DNA from: an uncultured Eggerthellaceae bacterium
GTDB lineage: Bacteria > Actinomycetota > Coriobacteriia > Coriobacteriales > Eggerthellaceae
DNA length: 64,000 bases
Direction of reading: 5' to 3'
Assembly (NCBI GenBank): GCA_958452575.1
Contig: CAUDUM010000001.1
Location: 248,001-312,000, forward strand
In this document: positions 39,731 to 49,219 of the stretch, one piece after another
Numbering within the stretch: position 1 is the stretch's first letter
Layout of the letters: each line of letters opens with the position of its first letter
Position numbers and translations under genes: made by a program
Notes under the pieces: generated by a model
Database searches by the model: none
What the model saw: only the letters and a program-made list of their open reading frames with translations
What the model was told of the DNA's origin: nothing

Positions 39731-40939
39731 ATGAGCGACTATCAGCGCATTTGCCTTGTCCATTACCATGAGATCGGGCTCAAGGGGCATAATCGCAAGG
39801 CGTTCGAGGAGCGTTTGCTCAAAAACCTCGAGGCGTTGCTCTCGCCGTTTCCAGTTGTCACCATTCATCGGATCTCCGGGCGGCTGTGCGTGTTCTTCAA
39901 GGAAGGGACGTCTTCCGAGATCGCTCTTGAGGCTACTGCCGTCATCGCCCGCGTTCCGGGTGTGGCGCGCGTTTCGAGCGGGTTCAAATGCGAGCGCGAT
40001 ATCGATCAGATGACCGAGGCCGGCATCGCCGCGATGGCGGAGGCGGGGGAGATGTCCAGCTTCAAAGTGCATGCCCGCCGCAGCCACACGGATTTCCCTG
40101 TGGGGTCGCAAGATATGAACCGCATCATCGGAGGCAACCTCTCAGATGCGTATCCCAACGTCGCGGTGAAGATGAAAGATCCCGATGTCACGGTGGGCAT
40201 CGAGGTCGTGCAGAACGCATCCTACGTGTATGCACGCAGCGAACCGGGTGTGGGCGGTCTGCCGGTCGGCAGTTCCGGGCGCGTGGTCTCGCTGCTGTCG
40301 AGCGGCATCGACTCGCCGGTCGCCTCATGGCGCATGGCACGTCGCGGCGCGATCGTCATCGGCGTTCATTTTTCAGGCAGGCCCCAGACCTCCGATGCCA
40401 GCGAATGGCTGGTCGACGATATCGCCCAGGTGCTCGAGCGCACCGGCTGCATCGCACGCGTTTACGTGGTTCCCTTCGGTGATTGCCAACGCGAGATCTC
40501 CCTGTCCGCTCCTCCCGAGCTGCGTATCATCCTGTACCGCCGTCTGATGTTCAAGGTCGCCGAGGAGATTGCGCGTCGCGAGCGGGCCGGCGCCCTTGTC
40601 ACCGGTGAGAGCCTGGGGCAGGTGGCTTCCCAGACCCTCGATAATATCCGCTGCACGGACGCTGCGGTGGAGTGCCCGGTGTTCAGGCCCTTGATCGGCA
40701 CCGACAAGATAGAGATCATCCGCGAAGCGCAGCGTTTGGGAACCTTCGAGATCTCCTCTCAGGACGCTCCTGACTGTTGCACGTTGTTCATGCCGCGAAA
40801 TCCCGAAACCCACGCGAAGATCCCCCGCGTCCTCGAAGCAGAGTCGGCGCTTCCCATAGATCAGTGGGTCGTGCAGCTTGCGGATGCCGCCGAGGTGCAC
40901 GATTACGCATGTCCTTCGTATAAGAAACGCGTCAGGTAG
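39731..40939 (+). CDS. thiI: tRNA 4-thiouridine synthetase ThiI
   Basis: The 402-residue protein has an N-terminal ferredoxin-like/THUMP region (to ~165) and a PP-loop AANH domain with LLSSGIDSPVASWRMARRG (~190-208) and VTGESLGQVASQTLDN. It transfers sulfur to U8 of tRNA and may help thiamine synthesis. It lacks the C-terminal rhodanese domain of E. coli ThiI, as do many Gram-positive versions. The ATG follows AGGGAG by 10 nt. Confidence 0.93.
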   Translation: MSDYQRICLVHYHEIGLKGHNRKAFEERLLKNLEALLSPFPVVTIHRISGRLCVFFKEGTSSEIALEATAVIARVPGVARVSSGFKCERDIDQMTEAGIAAMAEAGEMSSFKVHARRSHTDFPVGSQDMNRIIGGNLSDAYPNVAVKMKDPDVTVGIEVVQNASYVYARSEPGVGGLPVGSSGRVVSLLSSGIDSPVASWRMARRGAIVIGVHFSGRPQTSDASEWLVDDIAQVLERTGCIARVYVVPFGDCQREISLSAPPELRIILYRRLMFKVAEEIARRERAGALVTGESLGQVASQTLDNIRCTDAAVECPVFRPLIGTDKIEIIREAQRLGTFEISSQDAPDCCTLFMPRNPETHAKIPRVLEAESALPIDQWVVQLADAAEVHDYACPSYKKRVR

Positions 40940-40966
40940 CCGTAGAATACGCATGGCATCCGCATG

Positions 40967-41010
40967 ACGCCCGCGCGCTCCTGATGGGAGACGCGGGCGT
41001 TATCTTTTCT
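40967..41010 (+). terminator. Rho-independent terminator after thiI
   Basis: ACGCCCGCG (40967-40975) pairs with the CGCGGGCGT ending at 41000, and an inner CTCC/GGAG pair extends the stem. TATCTTTTCT follows. Confidence 0.8.
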
Positions 41011-41039
41011 CCGCTCGATCGATGTCGAAGGAGATGCGC

Positions 41040-41720
41040 ATGCCGTTCCAGGAAAGCTCCGATTCCCTTAAGGCAAAGCTTCATTTGTCCGATGGTCCCA
41101 ATGTCTTCGTCCTTGTGGGAATCGGCGCCGTCATCATCGCTGTGCTGGGGATCGCGATCGCCGTGGTCACCGGCGGCCTTTCCTCTGATCAGACTTCGTT
41201 TCCAATAGGGGACGATGCTGTCGCGGTCGAAGAAGGGGAGGATGCCGCATCGGGCGAGGATACAGATCTTTCCACGGCCGGCGCGGATCGAGTCGTCGTC
41301 GTGCATGTGAGCGGAGCGGTCGTCTCTTCGGGTGTCTACGAGCTTCCAGAAGGGTCGCGCGTATCGGATGCGATCGACGCTGCCGGCGGGCTGGCTGATG
41401 ATGCTTCAGGCGATGCGCTCAACCTTGCACGCATTCTCGTCGACGGGGAGCAGGTCATCGTGCCGACGGCCGAGGAGCGCATGCAGGAGCTTCAGGCCGC
41501 CGCTGATGGTGGCGCCAGCCCCGCTGGGAAGGTCAACATCAACACCGCAACGGCGGAACAGCTCGATACGCTTCCGGGCATCGGCGAGTCCACCGCCCAG
41601 AAGATCATCGCAGATCGGGAAGCCAACGGTCCGTTTTCGTCTCCGGAGGACCTTAAGCGCGTCTCGGGGATCGGGGACAAAAAGTACGCGGAGCTAGCCG
41701 ATCGTATCACCGTCGGATAA
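41040..41720 (+). CDS. comEA: Competence protein ComEA
   Basis: This 226-residue DNA receptor has one N-terminal membrane helix (VFVLVGIGAVIIAVLGIAIA), an acidic linker, an SLBB domain (VVVHVSGAVVSSGVYELPEG) and a C-terminal helix-hairpin-helix pair (VNINTATAEQLDTLPGIGES) that binds DNA. The ATG at 41040 sits 6 nt after AAGGAG; the in-frame ATG at 41022 has no such site. It is paired with comEC 3 bp downstream, forming a DNA-uptake unit. Confidence 0.92.
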   Translation: MPFQESSDSLKAKLHLSDGPNVFVLVGIGAVIIAVLGIAIAVVTGGLSSDQTSFPIGDDAVAVEEGEDAASGEDTDLSTAGADRVVVVHVSGAVVSSGVYELPEGSRVSDAIDAAGGLADDASGDALNLARILVDGEQVIVPTAEERMQELQAAADGGASPAGKVNINTATAEQLDTLPGIGESTAQKIIADREANGPFSSPEDLKRVSGIGDKKYAELADRITVG

Positions 41721-41723
41721 GAG

Positions 41724-44108
41724 ATGCGGCTATTCGACCGGATAGCGGCGAACATGGGGTCGCAGCATTCGAAAGGCGATCTGCGTTCTTCGCGCCCACA
41801 CGTGCCGCTTGCGCTGATGCTCGGACTGTCCGCATGGTGCGCTTGCGCGTTTGCGTGGTCCCATTTGAGAACAGTATCCATTGACTCCTGTTTACTCAGA
41901 GCCGTCGTGTGCTGTGCGCTTGCGCTGGCTGCCAGCGTCGCTTTGATGTTGATTAAACGCAACGCGTCTGTTTTCGTTGTCGCTGCAGGGGTTTGCCTGG
42001 GCGGAGCCCTTTCGTGTAGCGGTGCGTACGCTTTGCACAATGCGCAGGATGACCTGATCCATCGTCCGGTCGAACATGCGTTGCTTGAGGCTGTCGAGGA
42101 CGCCTCAGCATCCCAGTTCGGCTCGCGGTGCGTGTTTTGGGTTCGGTATCCGGATGGAGGAACCGTCAAGGTGCAAGCGTACTTGGGTGAGGAAGTCGAC
42201 CCTCCTTTGTATGGGCAGCGGTATATAGCCACGGTAGATGCTAGCCTGCCGAACCCGTCGACGGCGGGACGCTCATGGGATTCTGGTTTGGCTGCGACGG
42301 CTGAACTTGGAAACATCGAGGAGTTGCAGCGCGGTGATGCGATGGGCGCGGTTCTTTCGGTGCGCGAGCGGGCGATAGAGGGCTTTTCCGGAGAAAGCGA
42401 TGCGTCGGGCGTCCTGCAAGCCTTGGTTTGCGGATACTGCGCGTCCTATGACGAAACGGATGCCAAGCACGATTTCACCGTGTGCGGTCTTGCCCATATC
42501 GTAGCGGTGTCCGGTGCCCATCTGGTTATCGTGAGCACGCTGATCGGATCGATGCTGCAGGCGCTCCGCTTCCCACGCATCGTACGCATCGTGTTGCAAA
42601 TCGTTTTGATGCTGGGTTACCTGGTGCTTGCAGGAATGCCCGTATCCGCACTGCGAGCGTTCGTCATGGCTACGACGTTGCAACTTGCTGATCTTTCCGG
42701 AAGGAGAAGCGCCGGATTGTCCGCATTGGGGGTCTGCGTCATTGGTATGATTGCGCTTGATCCTGCAGTGTCGGTGTCCGCTTCCTTCGTCCTGTCGGCC
42801 CTTTCGACACTCGGGATCGCCTTGATAGGGCCGCTTCTATCGGCATGGCTGGATCGGTTCGCTCCTTGGATGCCGCGTGTGCTGCGCGATGCGGTGGCCA
42901 TGACCTCGGCTTCCTCGGTTCTCGCGCAACCGTACTCGTGCGCCTTGTTCTCGCAACTGCCGTTGGTCTCGCTGCTAGCCAACGTGCTCGTTGCGCCTTT
43001 GATCGCTCCCGTCTGCGCTTTGGGGATCGCTGCCGGTTTGGCAGGGGCGTTGGCTCCGATGGACATGACGTGGCTTGCGGGCATCGCCACGACTGGTACG
43101 CGTGTTGTGTGCCTTGCTGCCGGATGGTGCGCGAGCCTTTCCTTCGCGAGCATCCCGGTCAGCATCGATGCAGGCGTCGCAGTCGCCGTTTCGGCTGCGG
43201 GGGCGTCGTTACTGTGGCTCGCGTGGCCTACGCCTCCGAGCAGGATACGATGGAAGCTTATCGCCGGCGTCTTCGGTACCGTCGCCGTGATGGCGGCGGC
43301 GATTCTGTTCGTGGCCCCATGGTTTAAAGGGCCTGAGCTCACTATGCTCGATGTGGGACAAGGGGATGCATTTCTGTTTCGAAGCGGCAAGGCGTCGGTG
43401 CTTGTTGATACCGGGGCTTCCGAATCGCGTTTGAGATCCGCGCTTGGCCGGGCGGGGGTGAGCCGTCTTGATGCGGTCGTCGTGACGCATTCGGACGACG
43501 ACCACTGTGGGGCGTTGGCCAGTCTGCGTGGAACGGTGGGGGTTGATCGCGTTATCGTTGCCGCCGATGCGCTTGAATGCGCGTGCGATTCGTGCGGCGA
43601 TCTCAGAGGCGATGCCGTCGCGCTTTCGGGACGGGAGGGGCTTGCGGGGGTCTCCCTTGGAGAGGCGTTCGAGGCGGGAGCTTTCGCATTCCGCGTCGTT
43701 TGGCCTCGCGTTTACGCAGACGAGGGAGGGAATTCCGACAGCCTGTGCTTGCGCGTATCCTGCGATTCGGACGGGGACGGGATGGAGGACGCTTCGGTCC
43801 TCATGGTGGGCGATGCCGAAGTCGAGCAGCTTAAAGAATTCGCCCGAACCGAGCGCTTGGGCGATGTCGACATCTTGAAAGTCGGGCACCATGGCTCCAA
43901 GAAGGCGCTTGATGCGGAAACTCTCGCCGAACTTAATCCGCAAATTGCCTTGTTGAGCGTAGGGGAGGGAAATCGCTATGGTCATCCCGCCGCCGAGATC
44001 ATCGAGTTGTTGAAGGAGCAGGGTGCGGCGATCTATCGCACCGATCTCCAAGGAGACGTTTCGTGCAAATTCACCGACGACTCGATCGAGGTGTCTACGC
44101 TGCGGTAG
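41724..44108 (+). CDS. comEC: DNA uptake channel ComEC/Rec2
   Basis: The 794-residue polytopic protein translocates single-stranded DNA. N-terminal helices lead to an OB-like domain, then the competence core (HIVAVSGAHLVIVSTLIGS, PVSALRAFVMATTLQL), and a C-terminal metallo-beta-lactamase domain with MLDVGQGDAFLFRSG, THSDDDHCGAL and VGHHGSKKAL, the metal ligands of a nuclease. The overall layout is complete, so natural transformation is plausible if type IV pilus genes exist elsewhere. Confidence 0.93.
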   Translation: MRLFDRIAANMGSQHSKGDLRSSRPHVPLALMLGLSAWCACAFAWSHLRTVSIDSCLLRAVVCCALALAASVALMLIKRNASVFVVAAGVCLGGALSCSGAYALHNAQDDLIHRPVEHALLEAVEDASASQFGSRCVFWVRYPDGGTVKVQAYLGEEVDPPLYGQRYIATVDASLPNPSTAGRSWDSGLAATAELGNIEELQRGDAMGAVLSVRERAIEGFSGESDASGVLQALVCGYCASYDETDAKHDFTVCGLAHIVAVSGAHLVIVSTLIGSMLQALRFPRIVRIVLQIVLMLGYLVLAGMPVSALRAFVMATTLQLADLSGRRSAGLSALGVCVIGMIALDPAVSVSASFVLSALSTLGIALIGPLLSAWLDRFAPWMPRVLRDAVAMTSASSVLAQPYSCALFSQLPLVSLLANVLVAPLIAPVCALGIAAGLAGALAPMDMTWLAGIATTGTRVVCLAAGWCASLSFASIPVSIDAGVAVAVSAAGASLLWLAWPTPPSRIRWKLIAGVFGTVAVMAAAILFVAPWFKGPELTMLDVGQGDAFLFRSGKASVLVDTGASESRLRSALGRAGVSRLDAVVVTHSDDDHCGALASLRGTVGVDRVIVAADALECACDSCGDLRGDAVALSGREGLAGVSLGEAFEAGAFAFRVVWPRVYADEGGNSDSLCLRVSCDSDGDGMEDASVLMVGDAEVEQLKEFARTERLGDVDILKVGHHGSKKALDAETLAELNPQIALLSVGEGNRYGHPAAEIIELLKEQGAAIYRTDLQGDVSCKFTDDSIEVSTLR

Positions 44109-44117
44109 AATCGACGC

Positions 44118-45092
44118 ATGGCAACCCAGGCTACCAAAGATTCGCTATTCCCCGCATATGCGGCTGTGGGCGACGATGCGTTGAAACGCGACGCTGTCGC
44201 CAAACGTTTGCGTGCCCGTCTTCAAAAACTCGGAGACCTCTCATTCAATTACGATGAGTTCAACGGCGAGACCGCCGAAGGCGGAAGCATCGTCGCCGCT
44301 TGCAACACGATCCCCTTCGCAAGTCCCGTGCGCATGGTTCGCATCAAGGATGCAGACAAGCTGAAAAAGGCTGACTCCGAGGAGCTCGTCGCATATCTCC
44401 AAAGCCCCAACGACTCCACCGTCCTTTTGCTCGAAGCTGAGAAGCTTGCAAAGACGACGCGTCTGTATAAGGCCGTTGCCGCATTCGGAAAAAACGCCAT
44501 CATCGACTGCGCGGCCCCCAAACGAGCTGAGTTGCCACGCCTTGTCAGATCTATGGCGGTCGGGCACGGCATTACGATCACCGATGGGGCAGCGCGTTTG
44601 TTGGTCGAACTTGCCGGCGAGGACACTGTCCGCTTGGACGCGGAACTTGGCAAGATCGCCTTGGCCCATGTTGGCTCCGACGCAGTCACCGAGCACGAGG
44701 TCTCAGGTCTTGTTGCGCGCACGACCGAGGTCAAACCTTGGGATTTTCTCGATGCCATGTCGGCTCGCAACGCCAAACGCACTCTGGTGTGCCTTTCTCG
44801 TATGAGCTCGGTTTCCCCTCACTCGCTCATCGCGATGTCCACCGGACGCATCCGCGAGCTCATCTGCGCCAAGACGCTCGTCAAACGCGGAGAGGGTCGG
44901 GCGATCGCCGCTGCCTTGGGCAAGAAGGATTGGCAGGTCAAGCATCATGCCGAATGGGCGGCAAGGTTCACCGAGTCCGAGCTGCGCGCAGCCATCCTTG
45001 TTGCTCGTGACACCGAACGCGCTATGAAAAGCGGATCCGACCCCGATGAGGCGTTCCTCGATTGGCTCCTGTCGTTCCTCAATCGCGGCTAG
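44118..45092 (+). CDS. holA: DNA polymerase III delta subunit
   Basis: The 324-residue clamp-loader subunit opens the sliding clamp. It has the three-domain HolA pattern: an N-terminal FPAYAAVGDDALKRDAVAKR start, the middle KPWDFLDAMSARNAKRTL region, and a helical C-terminal domain ending EAFLDWLLSFL. It usually follows comEC, as here. No ribosome site precedes the ATG. TAGAAT at 44106-44111 lies 6 nt before it, so a leaderless mRNA is likely. Confidence 0.88.
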   Translation: MATQATKDSLFPAYAAVGDDALKRDAVAKRLRARLQKLGDLSFNYDEFNGETAEGGSIVAACNTIPFASPVRMVRIKDADKLKKADSEELVAYLQSPNDSTVLLLEAEKLAKTTRLYKAVAAFGKNAIIDCAAPKRAELPRLVRSMAVGHGITITDGAARLLVELAGEDTVRLDAELGKIALAHVGSDAVTEHEVSGLVARTTEVKPWDFLDAMSARNAKRTLVCLSRMSSVSPHSLIAMSTGRIRELICAKTLVKRGEGRAIAAALGKKDWQVKHHAEWAARFTESELRAAILVARDTERAMKSGSDPDEAFLDWLLSFLNRG

Positions 45093-45129
45093 AGGCGGCA
45101 CGCCTCTTCTGCATCAGGCTCTGATATGC

Positions 45130-45155
45130 GAAAGGCCCCCGAACGGGGGCCTTTC
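45130..45155. terminator. Bidirectional terminator between holA and rpsT
   Basis: GAAAGGCCCCC (45130-45140) pairs perfectly with 45145-45155 around GAAC. The stem is flanked by CTCCTT on one side and serves the two convergent genes. Confidence 0.85.
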
Positions 45156-45200
45156 TCCTTGATATGCAGATGGATCGCGAATGCGATCAACGTGCTCGGG

Positions 45201-45710
45201 TTATTCGGCAGCCTCTTCGCCCTCGGCGGCAGCGGCCTCGGCCTCAGCCTTGGCAGCCTCCTCGGCCTCCTTGGCCTTGCGATCGGCGGCAGCCTTCTGG
45301 GCCTTCTGGGTCTCCTCGCGACGCTTGGCCTTCTCAGCGGCGGCGGCCTCCATCTTGGCGATGCGGGCGGCCTTGGCGTCAGCCTTCTTGGAGCCGGACT
45401 TGTTGGCCTTGGGCTCGGGCTTGACGTAGGCAGCGCGGTCGTCATCGGTCACGATCGCGTTGGCCAGGGCCATGATGCCGCTCTTGCGGTTGGCGGCCTG
45501 GTTCTTGTGGATGACGCCCTTGGAAGCGGCCTTGTCCATCAGACGGCACGCAGCAAGCGCGGCAGCGTAAGCCTCGGCGCCGTTGCCAGCCTCGACGGCG
45601 TCCTTGACGCGGCGGGTGGCGGTCTTCAGCGCGGCCTTGACGGCACGGTTGCGCATGCGGGACTTCTCGTTGGTGATGATGCGCTTCTTCTGGCTCTTGA
45701 TGTTTGCCAT
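45201..45710 (-). CDS. rpsT: 30S ribosomal protein S20 with long C-terminal extension
   Basis: Residues 1-88 are a standard S20: MANIKSQKKRIITNEKSR, RNRAVKAALKTATRRV and KAASKGVIHKNQAANRKS. S20 normally ends there, but this protein runs to 169 residues. The extension is rich in Ala, Lys and Glu, changing from basic (KANKSGSKKADAKAARIAK) to acidic (EAEAAAAEGEEAAE), and probably forms a long helix or disordered tail. The ATG follows AGGAAAGGATG. It is monocistronic and convergent with holA. Confidence 0.93.
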   Translation of the reverse strand: MANIKSQKKRIITNEKSRMRNRAVKAALKTATRRVKDAVEAGNGAEAYAAALAACRLMDKAASKGVIHKNQAANRKSGIMALANAIVTDDDRAAYVKPEPKANKSGSKKADAKAARIAKMEAAAAEKAKRREETQKAQKAAADRKAKEAEEAAKAEAEAAAAEGEEAAE

Positions 45711-46179
45711 TTTTTCATCCTTTCCTCATGGTTGCATCTTGGCGTCGGCGATAGCTTCGCGTCTGCGGGAAAGGAGATCTTTGCGCGTTGGGAAGATGAA
45801 AGGCATGAAACCATATGCCATCGGCGGTTCCATGAAAAGCGGTCAGGATTTTTCCGCTTGGCGGCCTTTCAGCCTCCCAACAACACGCTTGAGTCCCTTT
45901 GCAGCCACGTCTGCGGACCGACGGCACCCGCGTGCCGTGCATGCGTATCGCTGAACACAATCGGATAGGATAGCAGATAGGCTGATGGAATGCCAGATAA
46001 ATTCAAAAGGCCTCCATGTGAAGGATAGCCGAAGCGTCGGAGCATCGGCCCACGCGTCCGTTTCATACGCTAGAATGGAAAGGATGAGAACTCACGGTTT
46101 AACCTGCCTGCCGTTCAAACGCTCTGCTACAGATGGCGGCAGTCGGGGATTCCGCATTGCACCATATGAAAGACAGGTT
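45711..46179. other. 469-bp divergent region between rpsT and lepA
   Basis: I see no gene with genome-like codon use. The lepA frame extends back to 45985, but codons there look random. TAGAAT at 46071-46076 is a candidate -10 for lepA without a good -35. The rpsT promoter could not be placed. Confidence 0.5.
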
Positions 46180-48006
46180 ATGGCAAACAACGCACAAGAA
46201 ATCGTTCACGATCCGACGCATATCAGGAACTTCTCTATCATCGCCCATATCGACCATGGCAAATCGACCCTGTCCGACCGTATCCTGGAGATGACCGGCA
46301 CCGTTGCCAAGCGTGACATGAAAGACCAACTGCTCGACAGCATGGACATCGAGCGCGAGCGCGGCATCACGATCAAAAGCCAGGCGGTTCGCGTCGACTA
46401 CACCGCCGATGACGGCGAGACGTATCAGTTCAACCTGATCGACACGCCGGGCCATGTGGACTTCACCTACGAGGTGAGCCGCTCCCTGGCCGCATGCGAG
46501 GGGGCCGTGCTTGTCGTCGATGCCACCCAGGGTGTCGAAGCGCAGACCGTGGCCAACGCCATGATGGCGATGAACGCCGATTTGGAGATCATCCCGCTTA
46601 TCAACAAGATCGACCTGCCTTCTGCCGAGCCGGATCGCTGCCGCGAGGAGATCGAAGACGGTCTTGCCATTCCGGCCGACGACGCCGTGCTTGCCAGCGG
46701 AAAGACAGGCGAGGGGGTCCATGATCTTCTCGAGGCGGTCGTTTACAACATCCCGGCGCCGACGGGGGACGCCGACGCGCCTTTGCGCGCGCTCATCTTC
46801 GATTCGTATTTCGACGCCTATCGCGGCGTGGTCGCGCTCATCCGCGTTGTTGACGGCTCGATCCGCAAAGGCGATCGCATCCGCATGATCGCCACAGGCG
46901 TCAACGCGCTCGTCGAGGAGGTCGGCGCTCGCCGCCCTGCCGAGATCCCTCTGGATAGCCTTTCGGTGGGCGAGGTCGGCTATTTGGTCACCGGGCTCAA
47001 AGATGTGAGCCAAGTGAAGGTCGGCGACACCATCACGCTTGCCGAGGGCGGTGTCACCGAGGCGCTGCCTGGTTACCGCGAGGCCAAGCCGATGGTGTAC
47101 ACGGGCCTGTTCCCGATCGACTCCGACCAGTACGAGCCGCTCAAGGAGGCGCTTGAGAAGCTCTCGCTCAACGATCCGGCGCTCATTTGGGAACCGGAGA
47201 CGTCGCATGCTCTGGGTTTCGGCTTCCGCGTGGGCTTTTTGGGGCTGCTCCACATGGAAGTCATCAAGGAGCGTCTCGAACGCGAGTTCAACCTCGATCT
47301 TCTGGCCACCGCTCCTTCGGTCGAATACCACGTGCATCGTCAGGGCGGCGAGGTGCTCTCGATCCGCTCTCCTCAGGAGATGCCCGATCCCGGCGAGATC
47401 GACTTCATCGAGGAACCCTACCTCAAGGCCAAGATCCTCATCCCGCCCGATTACGTGGGCGCCGTCATGGATTTGACGGTTCAGCGCCGCGGCGTGTTCA
47501 CGACGATGAGCTATCTGAGCCAGACTACGGTGGAGATGCTGTGGGAGATCCCTCTTTCCGAGCTGATCATGGATTATTTCGACCGTCTGAAGTCCTCCAC
47601 CAAAGGTTATGCGAGCCTTGACTACGAGTTCGAGGGTTACAAGCCCTCGCAGCTCGTCAAGCTGGACATCCTGCTTTCCGGCAAGCCCATCGACGCGCTT
47701 TCGTTCATCGTCCATAAGGACAAGGCGTATGAGCGCGGGCGCGTTCTGTGCGAGAAGCTCAAGGAGATCATCCCGCGCCAGATGTTCGAGGTTCCCATCC
47801 AGGCGGCCGTCGGCGGTCGCGTCCTGTCGCGCCAGACGGTCAAGGCCAAGCGCAAAGACGTGCTCGCCAAGTGCTATGGCGGCGACATCAGCCGCAAGCG
47901 CAAGCTTTTGGAAAAGCAGAAGGCCGGCAAGAAGCGCATGAAGGCCATCGGCAACGTCGAGGTGCCCCAAGAGGCGTTCATGGCGATCCTGAAGGTAGAC
48001 GAGTAG
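46180..48006 (+). CDS. lepA: Elongation factor 4 (LepA)
   Basis: This 608-residue translational GTPase helps resolve stalled or mis-translocated ribosomes. FSIIAHIDHGKSTLSDRI is the P-loop, ERERGITIKSQAVRV is switch I, and DTPGHVDFTYEV is G3. The LepA-specific C-terminal domain ends KRKLLEKQKAGKKRMK. I chose the ATG at 46180, which gives the normal length, over upstream in-frame starts. A candidate -10 lies 104 bp upstream. Confidence 0.95.
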   Translation: MANNAQEIVHDPTHIRNFSIIAHIDHGKSTLSDRILEMTGTVAKRDMKDQLLDSMDIERERGITIKSQAVRVDYTADDGETYQFNLIDTPGHVDFTYEVSRSLAACEGAVLVVDATQGVEAQTVANAMMAMNADLEIIPLINKIDLPSAEPDRCREEIEDGLAIPADDAVLASGKTGEGVHDLLEAVVYNIPAPTGDADAPLRALIFDSYFDAYRGVVALIRVVDGSIRKGDRIRMIATGVNALVEEVGARRPAEIPLDSLSVGEVGYLVTGLKDVSQVKVGDTITLAEGGVTEALPGYREAKPMVYTGLFPIDSDQYEPLKEALEKLSLNDPALIWEPETSHALGFGFRVGFLGLLHMEVIKERLEREFNLDLLATAPSVEYHVHRQGGEVLSIRSPQEMPDPGEIDFIEEPYLKAKILIPPDYVGAVMDLTVQRRGVFTTMSYLSQTTVEMLWEIPLSELIMDYFDRLKSSTKGYASLDYEFEGYKPSQLVKLDILLSGKPIDALSFIVHKDKAYERGRVLCEKLKEIIPRQMFEVPIQAAVGGRVLSRQTVKAKRKDVLAKCYGGDISRKRKLLEKQKAGKKRMKAIGNVEVPQEAFMAILKVDE

Positions 48007-48023
48007 GCGGATAGGCGGGAATC

Positions 48024-48221
48024 ATGGCTCGAAACGACGAGGAATACAACTGGCTCGACGATCCGTTCGACGAGAAGAAGGCCGCCAAAGAGCAGCAGCA
48101 GGCAGGTATGAGCAACCGATCGAAGGTTTTCGTCGGCGTCGGCTGCCTGATCGTTCTGCTGGTGCTTATCGTGCTCGTCTTCATGGGGCTGGGCATGCTG
48201 GGCATGATGGCTTCGGCTTAG
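48024..48221 (+). CDS. Small single-span membrane protein, unknown function
   Basis: The 65-residue protein has a charged N-terminus (NDEEYNWLDDPFDEKKAAKE) and one C-terminal membrane helix (VFVGVGCLIVLLVLIVLVFM) ending in a Gly/Met-rich tail. The ATG at 48024 follows a GGCGGGAA site, 17 bp after lepA and 20 bp before dus, so it is co-transcribed with them. Codon use matches real genes. I do not recognise a family. Confidence 0.7.
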   Translation: MARNDEEYNWLDDPFDEKKAAKEQQQAGMSNRSKVFVGVGCLIVLLVLIVLVFMGLGMLGMMASA

Positions 48222-48241
48222 AAAGCCCGCATTGACGCGCC

Positions 48242-49219
48242 ATGGACATGTTCGACTTCTTCGCCAAGCATAGGCTTCTGCTCGCCCCGATGGCCGGCGT
48301 GTCCGACGAGGCGTTTAGGACCTTGTGCCGCGAGCAGGGCGCCGACCTCACCTACACCGAAATGGTCTCCGCAAAGGGGCTTTCCTACGCCAACGAGAAG
48401 ACCCGTCATCTGCTGAATCTCGCCCAGGGCGAGGACCAGGTTGCCGTGCAGCTGTTCGGCCACGAACCGGAGGTGATGGCGGACCAGGCGCGATGGGTCG
48501 AGCAGGAGATGGGCAAGGCGCTTGCCTATCTCGATATCAACATGGGATGCCCGGCGCGCAAGATCGTATCCAAGGGCGATGGGTCGGCGTTGATGAAGAC
48601 GCCCGAGCTCGCAAGCGACATCGTTCGCGCCGTCAGCTCTGCGGTGGAGCATCCTGTCACGGTCAAGTTCCGAAGGGGCTGGGGCGAAGGCGACGAGACG
48701 TGCGTCGAGTTCGCCCGGCGCATGGAAGATGCCGGCGCCGCGGCGGTTGCGGTGCATGGTCGTTTCGCGCTTCAGCTTTACCGCGGATGCGCGGATTGGG
48801 ACGCTATCGCGCGCGTCAAGGAGGCGGTTTCGATCCCCGTCGTCGGCAACGGCGATGTGAGATGCGGGGCGGACGCCGTCGCGCTCGTTGAGCGCACGGG
48901 CTGCGACGCGGTCATGATAGCGCGCGCAGCCGAGGGGAACCCCTGGGTGTTCGCTCAGTGCAAGGCGGCGCTCACGGGAGCACCGGAATCGCCGAAGCCT
49001 TCGATTGAGGAGCGCATCGCGATGGCGCGTCAGCATGCGCGACTGCTTGCGCAGCGCGAGGGGCGCAACATCGTGCGGATGCGCAAGCATGCCATGTGGT
49101 ATATGGCGGGGCTTCCGGGAGCTGCGGCGGCTCGCGCGAAAATCAACGCGTGCGTCTCGGTCGAGGATTTCGACCGGGTGTTCGACGAGCTTCTGGCGTT
49201 TGCTAATCAGTCCGCTTAG
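48242..49219 (+). CDS. dus: tRNA-dihydrouridine synthase
   Basis: The 325-residue FMN enzyme reduces uridines in the tRNA D-loop. LLAPMAGVSDEAFR at the start, INMGCPARKIVSKGDGSALM with the catalytic cysteine (~101), VKFRRGWGEGD and VVGNGDVRCGADAV are family motifs. It is of the DusB-like class. The inverted-repeat element at 49216 overlaps its stop codon. Confidence 0.93.
   Translation: MDMFDFFAKHRLLLAPMAGVSDEAFRTLCREQGADLTYTEMVSAKGLSYANEKTRHLLNLAQGEDQVAVQLFGHEPEVMADQARWVEQEMGKALAYLDINMGCPARKIVSKGDGSALMKTPELASDIVRAVSSAVEHPVTVKFRRGWGEGDETCVEFARRMEDAGAAAVAVHGRFALQLYRGCADWDAIARVKEAVSIPVVGNGDVRCGADAVALVERTGCDAVMIARAAEGNPWVFAQCKAALTGAPESPKPSIEERIAMARQHARLLAQREGRNIVRMRKHAMWYMAGLPGAAAARAKINACVSVEDFDRVFDELLAFANQSA

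Noticed and set aside
45985..46179. N-terminal extension of LepA
   Set aside because: Random-looking codons, no ribosome site, and LepA normally begins near the chosen ATG.
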